Of a stretch of 64,000 nt of DNA, positions 33,081 to 41,642 are shown piece by piece. Where the stretch lies: the NCBI GenBank assembly GCA_021820845.1, contig JAKADC010000002.1, forward strand, positions 310,001 through 374,000, written 5' to 3'. The notes under the pieces were generated by a model. The model saw only the letters and a program-made list of their open reading frames with translations, did no database searches and had not been told where the DNA came from. Both the position numbers and the translations under genes were made by a program. Positions within the stretch are counted from its first letter, which is position 1. Every line of letters begins with the position of its first letter. This stretch comes from Pseudomonadota bacterium. GTDB taxonomy: Bacteria > Pseudomonadota > Gammaproteobacteria > Burkholderiales > Thiobacillaceae.

Positions 33081-33109
33081 CGCGGCCTCCGCTTCGCTCG
33101 GAGGCCGCG
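33081..33109 (+). other. Strong stem-loop downstream of clpA
   Basis: A perfect 11-bp stem (CGCGGCCTCCG / CGGAGGCCGCG) with loop CTTCGCT in the 165-nt gap after clpA. No T-run follows on either strand, so it is not a classical intrinsic terminator; it could protect the clpA mRNA 3' end. Confidence 0.55.
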
Positions 33110-33159
33110 AGCCAGGAATCCGGCGCCTGTTGGTTGTCTCAATCTAGAAAGGCTCCTTC

Positions 33160-33714
33160 ATGAAGCTGTCGCACTTCGCCCCGCAGATCGCCGCTTTCGT
33201 GCTGACGGGTTTGCTGCCCATCGTTGTTTTTGCCGCGGACGCGGCGCCGGACGAGGGCGTCTCGGGTGAGGATCTCACGGCGGCCAGCGAGCGAATCCGC
33301 CAGACCGGGGCTCAGCTGCGCGACGACCTGAAGAAGGCCCGCGCCCGTCTCGAGGCCCGGAAGGCGATGGAAGCGCAGCAGGAGGCCGAACGCCAGCGCC
33401 AGGAAGAACTCGTACGCCAGCGCGCGCTCGAGGAAAAGCAGCAACGTGCAGCCGAGCAAGAACGCGCGCGTCGCGAGGCGGCCGCACGGGCGGCACAGGC
33501 CGAGCGGCAGCGCCAGGCTGCGCTGCGCGCGAAGCAGCAGGAAGCGGCGGAGCAGGCGGCTGCCAAGGCGAGGGCGGCGCAGGCGCTCAAGGCAGCGCGT
33601 GAGTCGGTCGGTGTGCGCGCATTCGCGGACGACCGCCCGACGGCCAGGGACCGCGCCGCAGAAGCGCTCCGAAAAGCGCGTGAGTCGACGGGGGTGAAGG
33701 CGTTCGGGGATTGA
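33160..33714 (+). CDS. Exported coiled-coil protein of unknown function
   Basis: 184 residues. A signal peptide (about 1-26, ending VVFAADA) precedes a continuous Glu/Gln/Arg/Ala-rich coiled coil from about 60 to 145. The C-terminus contains a short motif twice: KAARESVGVRAFADD and RKARESTGVKAFGD, about 27 residues apart. The protein probably forms an elongated periplasmic rod, with the repeated motif as a binding or anchoring module. No known family was recognised. Flanked by the stem-loop upstream and a minus-strand terminator downstream. Confidence 0.7.
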   Translation: MKLSHFAPQIAAFVLTGLLPIVVFAADAAPDEGVSGEDLTAASERIRQTGAQLRDDLKKARARLEARKAMEAQQEAERQRQEELVRQRALEEKQQRAAEQERARREAAARAAQAERQRQAALRAKQQEAAEQAAAKARAAQALKAARESVGVRAFADDRPTARDRAAEALRKARESTGVKAFGD

Positions 33715-34033
33715 TCGACCGCGCTGCCCGCGTTTCGATCACTGGGACAGAAACAAAAAGCGGCGCCGGAAAGGCGCCGCGAAAAAACCCGGCGTGGCAG
33801 GAGGAGGAGCGCCAGGGGGATGAACCCCTACCGGGATGTCTACAAGGAAGACGTCTTCGACTATAGCCGATGACACGCTTGCGCTATCGGCATATTCGTC
33901 CGGTGTGACGTAGTCATTTTGAATTACGGTGCCGGTGCCGGTTTCTTTAGCGCCACGCCGGCGCGCGCGCCCAACTTGCTCAATACGGTCGAATCCCGCA
34001 CCATACCGGGCAGTTGATGAATCCGGAGTGCCG
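33715..34033. other. 319-nt gap without a clear gene
   Basis: Apart from the minus-strand terminator at 33751-33780, I see no convincing gene. The minus strand carries a 26-codon frame (34004-33924, MVRDSTVLSKLGARAGVALK at its start) without a ribosome site. The plus strand has only very short frames. The region includes the likely leader of the downstream isomerase gene. Confidence 0.5.
33751..33780 (-). terminator. Orphan minus-strand intrinsic terminator
   Basis: A perfect 8-bp GC stem (GCGGCGCC / GGCGCCGC, loop of five) followed on the minus strand by TTTTTGTTT. On the plus strand no T-run follows, so it can only end minus-strand transcription, although no minus-strand gene is recognised upstream of it. 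Confidence 0.7.
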
Positions 34034-34903
34034 ATGAAAAGACGACGCGCATCTCTCGTCGCCGCGCTGGCCGTGCCCATGCTGCTGGCGGCGTGCGAGC
34101 AGCCGGCGACGCCCTCCGCCAATGCCATCGTCGCCAAGGCTGGCGGCGAAACGATCAGCGAGTTCGAATTGGATCGCGCGGTCGCGCGCCTGGGCCCCAT
34201 GAGTGCGCCGGAATTGGCGCAGGCGCGCACGAAGGTACTGGAAGCGCTGATCGACCAGCATCTGGTCAGCCGCGCCGCGAAAGACGTGAAGCTGGACACG
34301 GTTCCCGAGGTCGCCCTGGCGCTGCAGCAGGCGCAACGCCAGGTGCTCGTCGAGGCCTATATGGCACACCTGTTCAAGGACATGCCTCCGCCATCGGAGA
34401 GCGAAATCCAGGATTATTACAAGCGTCATCCCGAATTGTTCGAGCAGCGCAAGCTGTACCGCGTTCGTGAACTCGAACTGCAACTCTCGCCCGAGCGGAT
34501 GGTCGATGTGGAGGCGCAGCTGAAGCGCAGCCCGAATCTGTCCGCATTCGCCGACTGGCTGAAGGCACAGCGCATCGCGTTCAAGTCGGGCGAGGCGGTG
34601 AAGCCGGCCGAAAAGATTCCGGAGGCCATGCTGGCGCAGCTCGTCACGATGAAAGTCGGGGAGGCGGCCGTGGTGCCGATGGACGAAAGTCACATCAGTG
34701 TGCTGCAATTGCGCGGCATCGAGGCGCAGCCCGTGTCGCTGGAGCAGGCCAGCAACGCGATCGGCCTCATGATCCAGAGCGGCAAGCGCAAGACGCTGCT
34801 CGATGCGGAAATTCGCCGGCTGCGCGAGAGTGGCAAGGTCGACTACGCCAAGGGCTTTGCCCCTGCACCAGCCGGTTCGTCTGCGCCTTCCGGCACGCCC
34901 TGA
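34034..34903 (+). CDS. EpsD-type peptidyl-prolyl cis-trans isomerase, lipoprotein
   Basis: 289 residues. A lipoprotein signal ([10 protein letters not shown]) is followed by a SurA-like N-terminal helical domain ([35 protein letters not shown]) and a parvulin-like region around 145-235 that is poorly conserved at the active site. The arrangement matches the EpsD family found with exopolysaccharide export genes. Here it stands alone, 91 nt before the GDP-mannose enzyme gene manC, a hint of a shared surface-polysaccharide role. ATG at 34034 has a CCGGAG ribosome site. Confidence 0.82.
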   Translation: MKRRRASLVAALAVPMLLAACEQPATPSANAIVAKAGGETISEFELDRAVARLGPMSAPELAQARTKVLEALIDQHLVSRAAKDVKLDTVPEVALALQQAQRQVLVEAYMAHLFKDMPPPSESEIQDYYKRHPELFEQRKLYRVRELELQLSPERMVDVEAQLKRSPNLSAFADWLKAQRIAFKSGEAVKPAEKIPEAMLAQLVTMKVGEAAVVPMDESHISVLQLRGIEAQPVSLEQASNAIGLMIQSGKRKTLLDAEIRRLRESGKVDYAKGFAPAPAGSSAPSGTP

Positions 34904-34994
34904 GGCCTGCCGGGTTTCACACTCGGGGCTTGCCGTTTCGCCTCGGGCGGAATTTGCCTCATTCGAACACACGACAATTTCAAGAGCACTCGAC

Positions 34995-36416
34995 ATGACC
35001 CTCATTCATCCCGTCGTTCTTTCCGGTGGCTCCGGCACCCGCCTGTGGCCGCTGTCTCGCGCAGCCCTTCCCAAGCAGCTGCTTCCGCTCGCGAGCGACC
35101 GGACCCTGCTGCAGGATACGGTCGGCCGCTTGGCGAACATGCCCGAAATGGCCGCGCCCCTGGTGGTATGCAATGTCGAGCATCGCTTTCTGCTCGCCGA
35201 GCAGATGCGGCAGATCGAATCGGTGCCGCGCGCGATCGTGCTGGAACCGGTGGGGCGCAACACCGCGCCGGCGATCGCCGTCGCCGCCCTGATGCTGTCG
35301 CGGGACGATCCCGACGCGCTGATGCTGGTGTTGCCTGCCGACCACCTGATCGGCGACGTCGCCGCTTTTCATGCGGCGATCCGCACCGCGTCGCGGGCCG
35401 CGCAAAACGGCCATCTCGCCACCTTCGGCATCGTCGCCGCGACGCCCGAAACCGGCTACGGCTACATTCGCCGGGGGGCGCCGCTGGAAGATGCCGCGGG
35501 CGCGCACGAAGTCGCGGCCTTCGTTGAGAAACCCGACCTGGCCACCGCCCGGCAGTACGTCGAATCGGGCGAGTATTTCTGGAACAGTGGCATGTTCCTG
35601 TTCCGCGCATCGGATTTCCTCAAGGAGCTGCAAGCCCTGCGTCCGGACATTCTGGAAGCCAGCCGCGCTGCGCTCGATGCCGCCACGCTCGACCTCGATT
35701 TCGTGCGCCTCGATCCCGAGGCGTTCGAGGCCTGCCCGTCGGAGTCGGTCGATTATGCCGTCATGGAGCACACCCGCCGCGCGGCGGTGGTGCCGGCGGA
35801 CATGGCATGGAACGACATCGGGGCCTGGTCCGCGCTGTGGGAGGTGTCGCAGAAGGACGGAGAGGGCAACGCCGTCCGCGGCGACGTCATGCTGGAGAAT
35901 GCGCAAAACAATTTCGTCCGCGCGGAAGGCCGCATGGTCGCCCTGCTCGGCGTATCGGATCTGGTGGTGGTCGAGACGGCCGACGTGGTCCTGGTGGCCA
36001 ACAAGGACCAGGTGCAGGACGTCAAGAAGCTGGTCGACCGCCTGAAGGCCAAGAAGCGCTGCGAGCACCTCGTCCACAAGCAGGTGCACCGCCCCTGGGG
36101 ATGGTACGAGGGCATCGACGAGGGCGAGCGCTTCCAGGTCAAGCGCATCATGGTGAAGCCGGGCGAGAAGCTCAGCCTGCAGATGCACCACCATCGCGCC
36201 GAGCACTGGATCGTGGTGTCCGGGACGGCGAGCGTGACCTGCGGCGAGGAGGTCATGCTCCTGAGCGAAAACCAGTCGACCTATATTCCGCTCGGCACCA
36301 CCCACCGGCTGGAAAACCCGGGCAAGGTCGACCTGCACATGATCGAGGTGCAGTCGGGCACCTACCTGGGCGAAGACGACATCGTCCGTTTCGAGGACGT
36401 CTACAAGCGCGACTGA
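34995..36416 (+). CDS. manC: Mannose-1-phosphate guanylyltransferase / mannose-6-phosphate isomerase
   Basis: 473 residues, bifunctional type II enzyme. The N-terminal nucleotidyltransferase has the pyrophosphorylase signature [20 protein letters not shown] and [10 protein letters not shown]; the C-terminal cupin isomerase domain (about 350-473) has [19 protein letters not shown] and the metal-binding [15 protein letters not shown]. It makes GDP-mannose for polysaccharide or glycoprotein synthesis. A terminator follows the stop. Confidence 0.96.
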   Translation: MTLIHPVVLSGGSGTRLWPLSRAALPKQLLPLASDRTLLQDTVGRLANMPEMAAPLVVCNVEHRFLLAEQMRQIESVPRAIVLEPVGRNTAPAIAVAALMLSRDDPDALMLVLPADHLIGDVAAFHAAIRTASRAAQNGHLATFGIVAATPETGYGYIRRGAPLEDAAGAHEVAAFVEKPDLATARQYVESGEYFWNSGMFLFRASDFLKELQALRPDILEASRAALDAATLDLDFVRLDPEAFEACPSESVDYAVMEHTRRAAVVPADMAWNDIGAWSALWEVSQKDGEGNAVRGDVMLENAQNNFVRAEGRMVALLGVSDLVVVETADVVLVANKDQVQDVKKLVDRLKAKKRCEHLVHKQVHRPWGWYEGIDEGERFQVKRIMVKPGEKLSLQMHHHRAEHWIVVSGTASVTCGEEVMLLSENQSTYIPLGTTHRLENPGKVDLHMIEVQSGTYLGEDDIVRFEDVYKRD

Positions 36417-36435
36417 GGGCTCATCGCTTTTGTCG

Positions 36436-36460
36436 CCGCGGGCATTTACCCCGCGGTTTC
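36436..36460 (+). terminator. Terminator after manC
   Basis: A 7-bp stem CCGCGGG / CCCGCGG with a 7-nt loop followed by TTTCTGT, 20 nt after the manC stop. The same bases form part of the putative mgtA promoter. Confidence 0.65.
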
Positions 36461-36473
36461 TGTCGGCTAGAAT
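36445..36473 (+). promoter_or_regulatory. Possible sigma-70 promoter for mgtA
   Basis: TTTACC at 36445-36450, a 17-bp spacer, and TAGAAT at 36468-36473. If used, it gives a leader of about 400 nt before mgtA. Confidence 0.45.
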
Positions 36474-36879
36474 CTGCCGCCTTATTCACTACGGAGACCC
36501 CCGCGTGGGCACTTGTTCGAGTCACAGTAGTCGGCCGGCCTCGCTAGCCGGAAAACCCTCGGCCAGGTAACGCGCAGTCTTCTTCTGCCGCGATCTCGCC
36601 GAGCGCGAGACGCGGCGTTCACGCTCCGGCCGTCCGGCCGCAGCCCCAGCCTCCGTCGTCGTTGAAAGCCCTGCGGGCCGGCCGGCGGCTTTCTTGCGCC
36701 CTTTCCGTCCCGACCGGGGAACCGGATCCGGTCCGCGCCGTCCATTCACGCGGCCGCCCACGCGACGGCCCCGGGACACCGGGCAGGGGATCACGGGCGC
36801 GTCGTCCGGTTTGAAATCGACGCAGCGGTCGTGCCGCGGGCATGCGGCGGGAACAGGTGTAGAACCAGGGAGAAGAAGA
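36474..36879 (+). other. Long GC-rich leader of mgtA with possible leader peptide
   Basis: There is no large gene in this stretch. Near its start a GTG-initiated 21-residue frame (36505-36570) follows a GGAG ribosome site, and several short GC-rich inverted repeats follow. In enterobacteria mgtA has a long Mg-sensing leader with a short ORF. The position and length are similar, but no sequence match to a known riboswitch class was recognised. Confidence 0.35.
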
Positions 36880-39624
36880 ATGGATTTCACGCTGCTGAAA
36901 ACGTTTTTTGCGGGATTTCTGCGGACCCGCCACCTTGCCCGCCACTTCCGCCGCCTCGCGCTGCTCGACACGCTGACGCGGACGGGCGTCAGCCGCGAAA
37001 TGCCGGCCGAGCTCGCCAGGTCGCTGGTTGCCGCCGCCCGGAGCCGTTCCCCCGCGCTGCTCGCCCAGCTCGGCAGCCACCATGACGGCCTGAGCGAAGG
37101 CGAGGCCGAGCGGGCGCGCGCCCTTGCCGGATTGAACGAAATCGAGCACGAAAAGCCGCTGCCGTGGTGGAGGCATCTGTGGCACTGCTATACGAATCCC
37201 TTCAATCTGCTGCTCACGCTGCTGGCCGCCATTTCCTATCTGACCGCGGACATGCAGGCCACGCTGGTGATCGCCACGATGGTGGTGCTTTCGACGCTGC
37301 TGCGCTTCTGGCAGGAGGGCAAGTCCAACAAGGCGGCCGACGCGCTCAAGGCGATGGTCAGCAATACCGCGACGGTGAGCCGGCGCAGCGACACCGACGA
37401 TCCGGCGGCGGCGCCCGACCGGCGTTCCGGGGCGCGCCGGATCGAGCTGCCCATCAAGCTGCTGGTGCCGGGCGACCTGATCGTGCTGTCGGCGGGCGAC
37501 ATGATTCCGGCCGACTGCCGCGTACTTGCGGCGAAGGACCTGTTCGTCTCGCAGGCCGCGATGACGGGCGAGTCGATGCCGGTCGAGAAGTTCGTCGAGC
37601 AGCGCGATGCCGGCGCGATCAATCCGCTGGAACTGGACAACATCCTGTTCATGGGCACCAACGTCGTGTCGGGCGCCGCCACGGCCGTGGTGATCAGCAC
37701 CGGCAACAGCACCTATTTCGGTGCGCTGGCCAGTCGCGTCACGGCGACCGACCGTGCGCCGACCTCGTTCCAGACCGGCGTCAACAAGGTGAGCTGGCTG
37801 CTGATCCGCTTCATGTTCGTGATGGCGCCGATGGTGCTGGTCATCAATGGCTTCACCAAGCACGACTGGATGGAGGCGCTCCTGTTCGCGCTGTCCATCG
37901 CGGTCGGGCTGACGCCGGAAATGCTGCCGATGATCGTCACCTCCACGCTCGCCAAGGGAGCGGTGCTGCTGTCGCGCAAGAAAGTCATCGTCAAGCGGCT
38001 CGACGCCATCCAGAACTTCGGCGCGATGGACGTGCTGTGCACCGACAAGACCGGCACCCTGACCCAGGACAAAATTTTTCTCGCGCGCCATACCGGCATA
38101 TGGGGCGAAGAATCCGACGACGTGCTGAAGTTCGCGTATCTCAACAGCTATTACCAGACCGGTCTGAGGAACCTGCTCGACGTGGCCGTGCTCGAGCATG
38201 TCGAGGTGCATCGCCAGCTCAATGTCGGCAGGAACTACCGCAAGATCGACGAGATTCCTTTCGACTTCACGCGGCGCCGCATGTCGGTGGTGGTAAACGA
38301 GCGCGAGGATCACCACGAGCTCATCTGCAAGGGGGCGGTGGAGGAGATTCTTGCCGTATGCGACACGGTCCGTCACGGCGAGCGTATCGAGCCGCTGACA
38401 CGGCACATGCTGGCACGCATCCGGGACGTGACCACGAACCTCAACGAAGAAGGTTTGCGCGTGGTGGCGGTGGCGGTGAAGGAAGTGCCGCCGGAGAAGG
38501 AAACCTACGGCGTCGCCGACGAACACGCGCTGACGCTGGTCGGCTACGTCGCGTTCCTCGATCCGCCGAAGGAGAGCACGGCGCCGGCGCTCGAGGCGCT
38601 CGCCGCCCACGGCGTCGCGGTCAAGGTGCTGACCGGGGACAACGAGCGGGTGACGGCGAAAATCTGCCGCGAGGTGGGGCTCGCGCAGCGCGGGGTGCTG
38701 CTCGGCTCCGACATCGAGCGCATGGACGACGCCGAACTCGGTGCGGCCGTCGAGGCGACCAACGTCTTCGCGAGGCTGACGCCCGCGCACAAGGAACGCA
38801 TCGTGAGGCTGCTCAAGGCGAACGGCCGGGTCGTCGGCTTCATGGGAGACGGCATCAACGACGCGCCGGCGCTGCGCACGGCCGACATCGGCATATCGGT
38901 CGATACCGCCGTCGACATCGCCAAGGAGGCGGCCGACATCATCCTGCTCGAGAAGAGCCTGATGGTGCTGGAGGAGGGCGTGCTGGAAGGGCGGCGCACG
39001 TTCTCCAACATGCTCAAGTACATCAAGATGACGGCCAGCTCCAACTTCGGCAATGTGTTCTCGGTGCTCGTGGCATCGGCCTTTCTTCCCTTCCTGCCGA
39101 TGCTGCCGATGCAGCTCTTGATGCAGAACCTGCTCTACGACATCTCGCAGATCGCCATCCCGTTCGATAACGTGGACAAGGAGCTGCTGATGCGGCCGCA
39201 GCGCTGGCAGCCGGGCGACATCGGGCGCTTCATGCTGTTCTTCGGCCCGATCAGCTCGCTGTTCGACATCACGACCTTCCTCATGATGTGGTTCGTGTTC
39301 GGGGCCGACGACCCGGCGCGCCAGACCCTGTTCCAGTCCGGCTGGTTCATCGTCGGCCTGCTGACGCAGACGCTGATCGTGCACATGATCCGCACGCCGA
39401 AGATTCCCTTCCTCCAGAGTCGGGCGGCCTTGCCGCTTCTGGTGATGACCGGCGTCATCATGACCATCGGCGTTTTCCTCCCGATGGGACCGCTGGCCCA
39501 GTACTTCAAGCTGCAGGCGCTGCCGCCGCTCTACTTCGCCCTGCTGCCCGCGATCCTCGTCGGGTACATGATCCTGACGCAGGCGATGAAAGGTTTTTAC
39601 GTCCGTCGCTACGGCTGGCAATGA
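36880..39624 (+). CDS. mgtA: Magnesium-translocating P-type ATPase
   Basis: 914 residues of the P3B-type MgtA/MgtB family that imports Mg2+. The actuator motif MTGESMPVEK, the phosphorylation site CTDKTGTLTQ (Asp near 389) and the hinge GDGINDAPALRTADIGISVD are present, with ten membrane helices including LTPEMLPMIV in helix 4. The P3B-specific C-terminal NFGNVFSVLVASAFLPFLPM is intact. A clear AGGGAG ribosome site precedes the ATG. Confidence 0.96.
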   Translation: MDFTLLKTFFAGFLRTRHLARHFRRLALLDTLTRTGVSREMPAELARSLVAAARSRSPALLAQLGSHHDGLSEGEAERARALAGLNEIEHEKPLPWWRHLWHCYTNPFNLLLTLLAAISYLTADMQATLVIATMVVLSTLLRFWQEGKSNKAADALKAMVSNTATVSRRSDTDDPAAAPDRRSGARRIELPIKLLVPGDLIVLSAGDMIPADCRVLAAKDLFVSQAAMTGESMPVEKFVEQRDAGAINPLELDNILFMGTNVVSGAATAVVISTGNSTYFGALASRVTATDRAPTSFQTGVNKVSWLLIRFMFVMAPMVLVINGFTKHDWMEALLFALSIAVGLTPEMLPMIVTSTLAKGAVLLSRKKVIVKRLDAIQNFGAMDVLCTDKTGTLTQDKIFLARHTGIWGEESDDVLKFAYLNSYYQTGLRNLLDVAVLEHVEVHRQLNVGRNYRKIDEIPFDFTRRRMSVVVNEREDHHELICKGAVEEILAVCDTVRHGERIEPLTRHMLARIRDVTTNLNEEGLRVVAVAVKEVPPEKETYGVADEHALTLVGYVAFLDPPKESTAPALEALAAHGVAVKVLTGDNERVTAKICREVGLAQRGVLLGSDIERMDDAELGAAVEATNVFARLTPAHKERIVRLLKANGRVVGFMGDGINDAPALRTADIGISVDTAVDIAKEAADIILLEKSLMVLEEGVLEGRRTFSNMLKYIKMTASSNFGNVFSVLVASAFLPFLPMLPMQLLMQNLLYDISQIAIPFDNVDKELLMRPQRWQPGDIGRFMLFFGPISSLFDITTFLMMWFVFGADDPARQTLFQSGWFIVGLLTQTLIVHMIRTPKIPFLQSRAALPLLVMTGVIMTIGVFLPMGPLAQYFKLQALPPLYFALLPAILVGYMILTQAMKGFYVRRYGWQ

Positions 39625-39792
39625 AGACGGCGTGGTGTAGGACAAAAACCGACAGGGCTGGGTGATTCCTTTCCGTCCAACAATACAGCGCTCGTCCGCA
39701 TCAACTTTTGCAGGAGTCGTCCGAAAACGAATTCACCACGCCGACTTGAGTGTCGGATCGAAAATAAATCCTGCGTATCAAAGGACAAGCCA

Positions 39793-40110
39793 ATGAAAAT
39801 GGACGAAATGCTGGGCGAAATGCGCGACGTCAATTTGAACTACCTGATGCTGGCGCAGACGATGATCCAACACGACAAGGCCACGGCCGTCTTTCGCCTC
39901 GGCATCAGCCAGGGGATCGCCGATATCATCGAGGCGCTGACGCCGGCGCAGATCCTCAAGCTCGCCGCTTCCGGCATGATGGTATCGCGCTTCCGTTTCG
40001 ACGACGGCGTCGTCCTGAACATGCTGACCAACTACACCCGCGATCGCGCCGTCGCGCAGTCGCACGCGGCCATCCTGATGGCGGGCCAGGCCGCGGAATC
40101 CTTCGCCTGA
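39793..40110 (+). CDS. flhD: Flagellar transcriptional regulator FlhD
   Basis: 105 residues. FlhD forms the FlhD4C2 activator that switches on class II flagellar operons with sigma-70. The all-helical protein (DVNLNYLMLAQTMIQHDKATAVFRLGI, MMVSRFRFDDGVVLNML) matches FlhD throughout. First gene of the motility region, 45 nt before flhC. Confidence 0.95.
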   Translation: MKMDEMLGEMRDVNLNYLMLAQTMIQHDKATAVFRLGISQGIADIIEALTPAQILKLAASGMMVSRFRFDDGVVLNMLTNYTRDRAVAQSHAAILMAGQAAESFA

Positions 40111-40155
40111 TTTCATCGCGCGACGTCGTACCGCAAAAGTGAAAAAGGAAGGGTC

Positions 40156-40719
40156 ATGAGCAGGAAGAGTTTGCTGAACGAAATGCGCGACACCCAGCTG
40201 GCGATCGAACTGATCGAACTCGGCGCGCGCCCGCAGGTTCTGGAGTCGGAAACCACGCTGTCGCGCGAACGCCTGCTCAAGCTGTACAAGGAGGTGAAGG
40301 GTGTGTCGCCGCCCAAGGGCATGCTCCCGTTCTCGACCGACTGGTTCCTGACCTGGCTGCCGAACGTGCATGCGTCGATATTCGTCAATATCCACCGCTA
40401 CATCACGAGCAACAGCGATTGCACCGGCATCGAGGCGGTGCTCAAGAGCTATCGCCTGTACCAGGAATATCTGCACGTCAACCAGATCGAGGAAGTGCTG
40501 AGTTTCACCCGCGCCTGGACGCTGAACCGGTTTTTCGAGAGCCGCATGCTTTCGACGGCCGTTTGCAGCCGCTGCGCAGGCCACTTCGTCGTCCATCCGG
40601 ACGACCTGCACGATCACTATGTTTGCGGCCTCTGCAACATGCCGGCGCGCGCCGGCAAGACCCGCAAGCAGAAGGCGGCGCAGGGCGAGCCGCGCGACCA
40701 CGGCGCGGCCGCGGCCTGA
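40156..40719 (+). CDS. flhC: Flagellar transcriptional regulator FlhC
   Basis: 187 residues. The partner of FlhD; its four-Cys zinc site is seen in AVCSRCAGHFVVHPDDLHDHYVCGLC (Cys pairs near 137/140 and 157/160), and the DNA-contacting FLTWLPNVHASIFVNIHRY segment is conserved. FlhDC is the flagellar master regulator in Enterobacteria and many Betaproteobacteria. Confidence 0.96.
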   Translation: MSRKSLLNEMRDTQLAIELIELGARPQVLESETTLSRERLLKLYKEVKGVSPPKGMLPFSTDWFLTWLPNVHASIFVNIHRYITSNSDCTGIEAVLKSYRLYQEYLHVNQIEEVLSFTRAWTLNRFFESRMLSTAVCSRCAGHFVVHPDDLHDHYVCGLCNMPARAGKTRKQKAAQGEPRDHGAAAA

Positions 40720-40743
40720 TATCGTCCGCGGGGACATTCCGCG

Positions 40744-41496
40744 ATGGCGCGTCTGCCGGTCAGCCTGCAATCGCTCCTCATACAGTGTGCCGCGGCGCAG
40801 GCCGCTGCGCTCCTGATCCCGCTCCTTCCCGGTTCGTTTCATTTCACGCTCTCGCACCTTGTTTTCGCGCAAGCGGGACTCGCCGTGACCCTGAGCCGTG
40901 CGTGGCGGCAGCCGCCCTGGTGGCAGTTGCTGCATCTGGGTTTCCTGCCCGCCGTGCTGCTCGCCCTGCAGGCCGGACTGCCGCACACGATCTATCTGCT
41001 CGCGTTCGCGTCGTCGGTCCTGTTCTACTGGAGCAGCTTTCGCACCCGCGTGCCCCTGTACCTGTCCGGCCGCAAGGCCCGGCGCCAGCTGGCCGCGCTG
41101 TTGCCGCAGAGACGGCGGTTCCGCTTCATCGATCTCGGCAGCGGACTGGGCGGTGTGCCGTTCTATCTGGAATCCCGCTTCCCGAAGGGCCGCTTCTACG
41201 GCACCGAAATCGCGCCGGCGCCCTGGTTCATCAGCCGGGTGCGTGCCCGCCTCACGGGCAGCCGCGCCGTCTTCATGCGAAACGATTACGGCAGGCTCGA
41301 TCTGGCGCGCTTCGACGTCGTGTTCGCGTTCCTTTCGCCCGCAGCCATGCCGGGTCTCTGGCATCAGGCGCAAACGCAGATGCGCAGCGGCACGCTGTTC
41401 ATCAGCCTGGCGTTTCCCGTGGCCGGGCGGCCACCCGATCAATGCGTTGCGCACGATGCCGGCGGCCGTCACACGCTGTACGCGTGGCGCATGTGA
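40744..41496 (+). CDS. Membrane-anchored class I methyltransferase-like protein
   Basis: 250 residues. The N-terminal third has three or four hydrophobic helices (18-95). The rest is a Rossmann-like methyltransferase domain with motif I FIDLGSGLGGVPFYLESRF and an acidic residue after the second strand (YGTEIAPAPWF). The substrate is unknown. It lies 25 nt after flhC on the same strand, so it may be part of the flhDC operon; I recall similar genes near flagellar loci in related bacteria, which needs checking. Confidence 0.75.
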   Translation: MARLPVSLQSLLIQCAAAQAAALLIPLLPGSFHFTLSHLVFAQAGLAVTLSRAWRQPPWWQLLHLGFLPAVLLALQAGLPHTIYLLAFASSVLFYWSSFRTRVPLYLSGRKARRQLAALLPQRRRFRFIDLGSGLGGVPFYLESRFPKGRFYGTEIAPAPWFISRVRARLTGSRAVFMRNDYGRLDLARFDVVFAFLSPAAMPGLWHQAQTQMRSGTLFISLAFPVAGRPPDQCVAHDAGGRHTLYAWRM

Positions 41497-41529
41497 CGCG
41501 GTGCCGCGCCAAATACTCGCGCCGCGCCA

Positions 41530-41556
41530 TCAAGTTTTTTCCTGCCCGGTCGAATC
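41530..41556 (+). promoter_or_regulatory. Sigma-28 (FliA) promoter of motA-motB
   Basis: TCAAGTTT, an 11-nt spacer, and GTCGAATC at 41549-41556, close to the sigma-28 consensus (TCAAGTTT-N11-GCCGATAA) with exact spacing, about 85 nt before motA. FliA is encoded 7.7 kb downstream. Confidence 0.75.
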
Positions 41557-41642
41557 TTCACCTTGAGAGCGGCCGCGACGATCGGGGTCGGCATCGGGCG
41601 AGACCGCTTCACCCGGTGCATTAGAAAAAGGAACACAGGGCC

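Noticed and set aside
33780-34030. Possible tmRNA on the minus strand (GGATTCGAC-like stretch and a T-arm-like hairpin before the terminator)
   Set aside because: The acceptor halves do not pair, no CCA end or recognisable tag peptide is present, and the interval is too short.
36619-39645. 1008-codon open frame on the minus strand opposite mgtA
   Set aside because: High-GC shadow of the real MgtA reading frame; the translation is His/Arg/Gln-rich and shows no domain.
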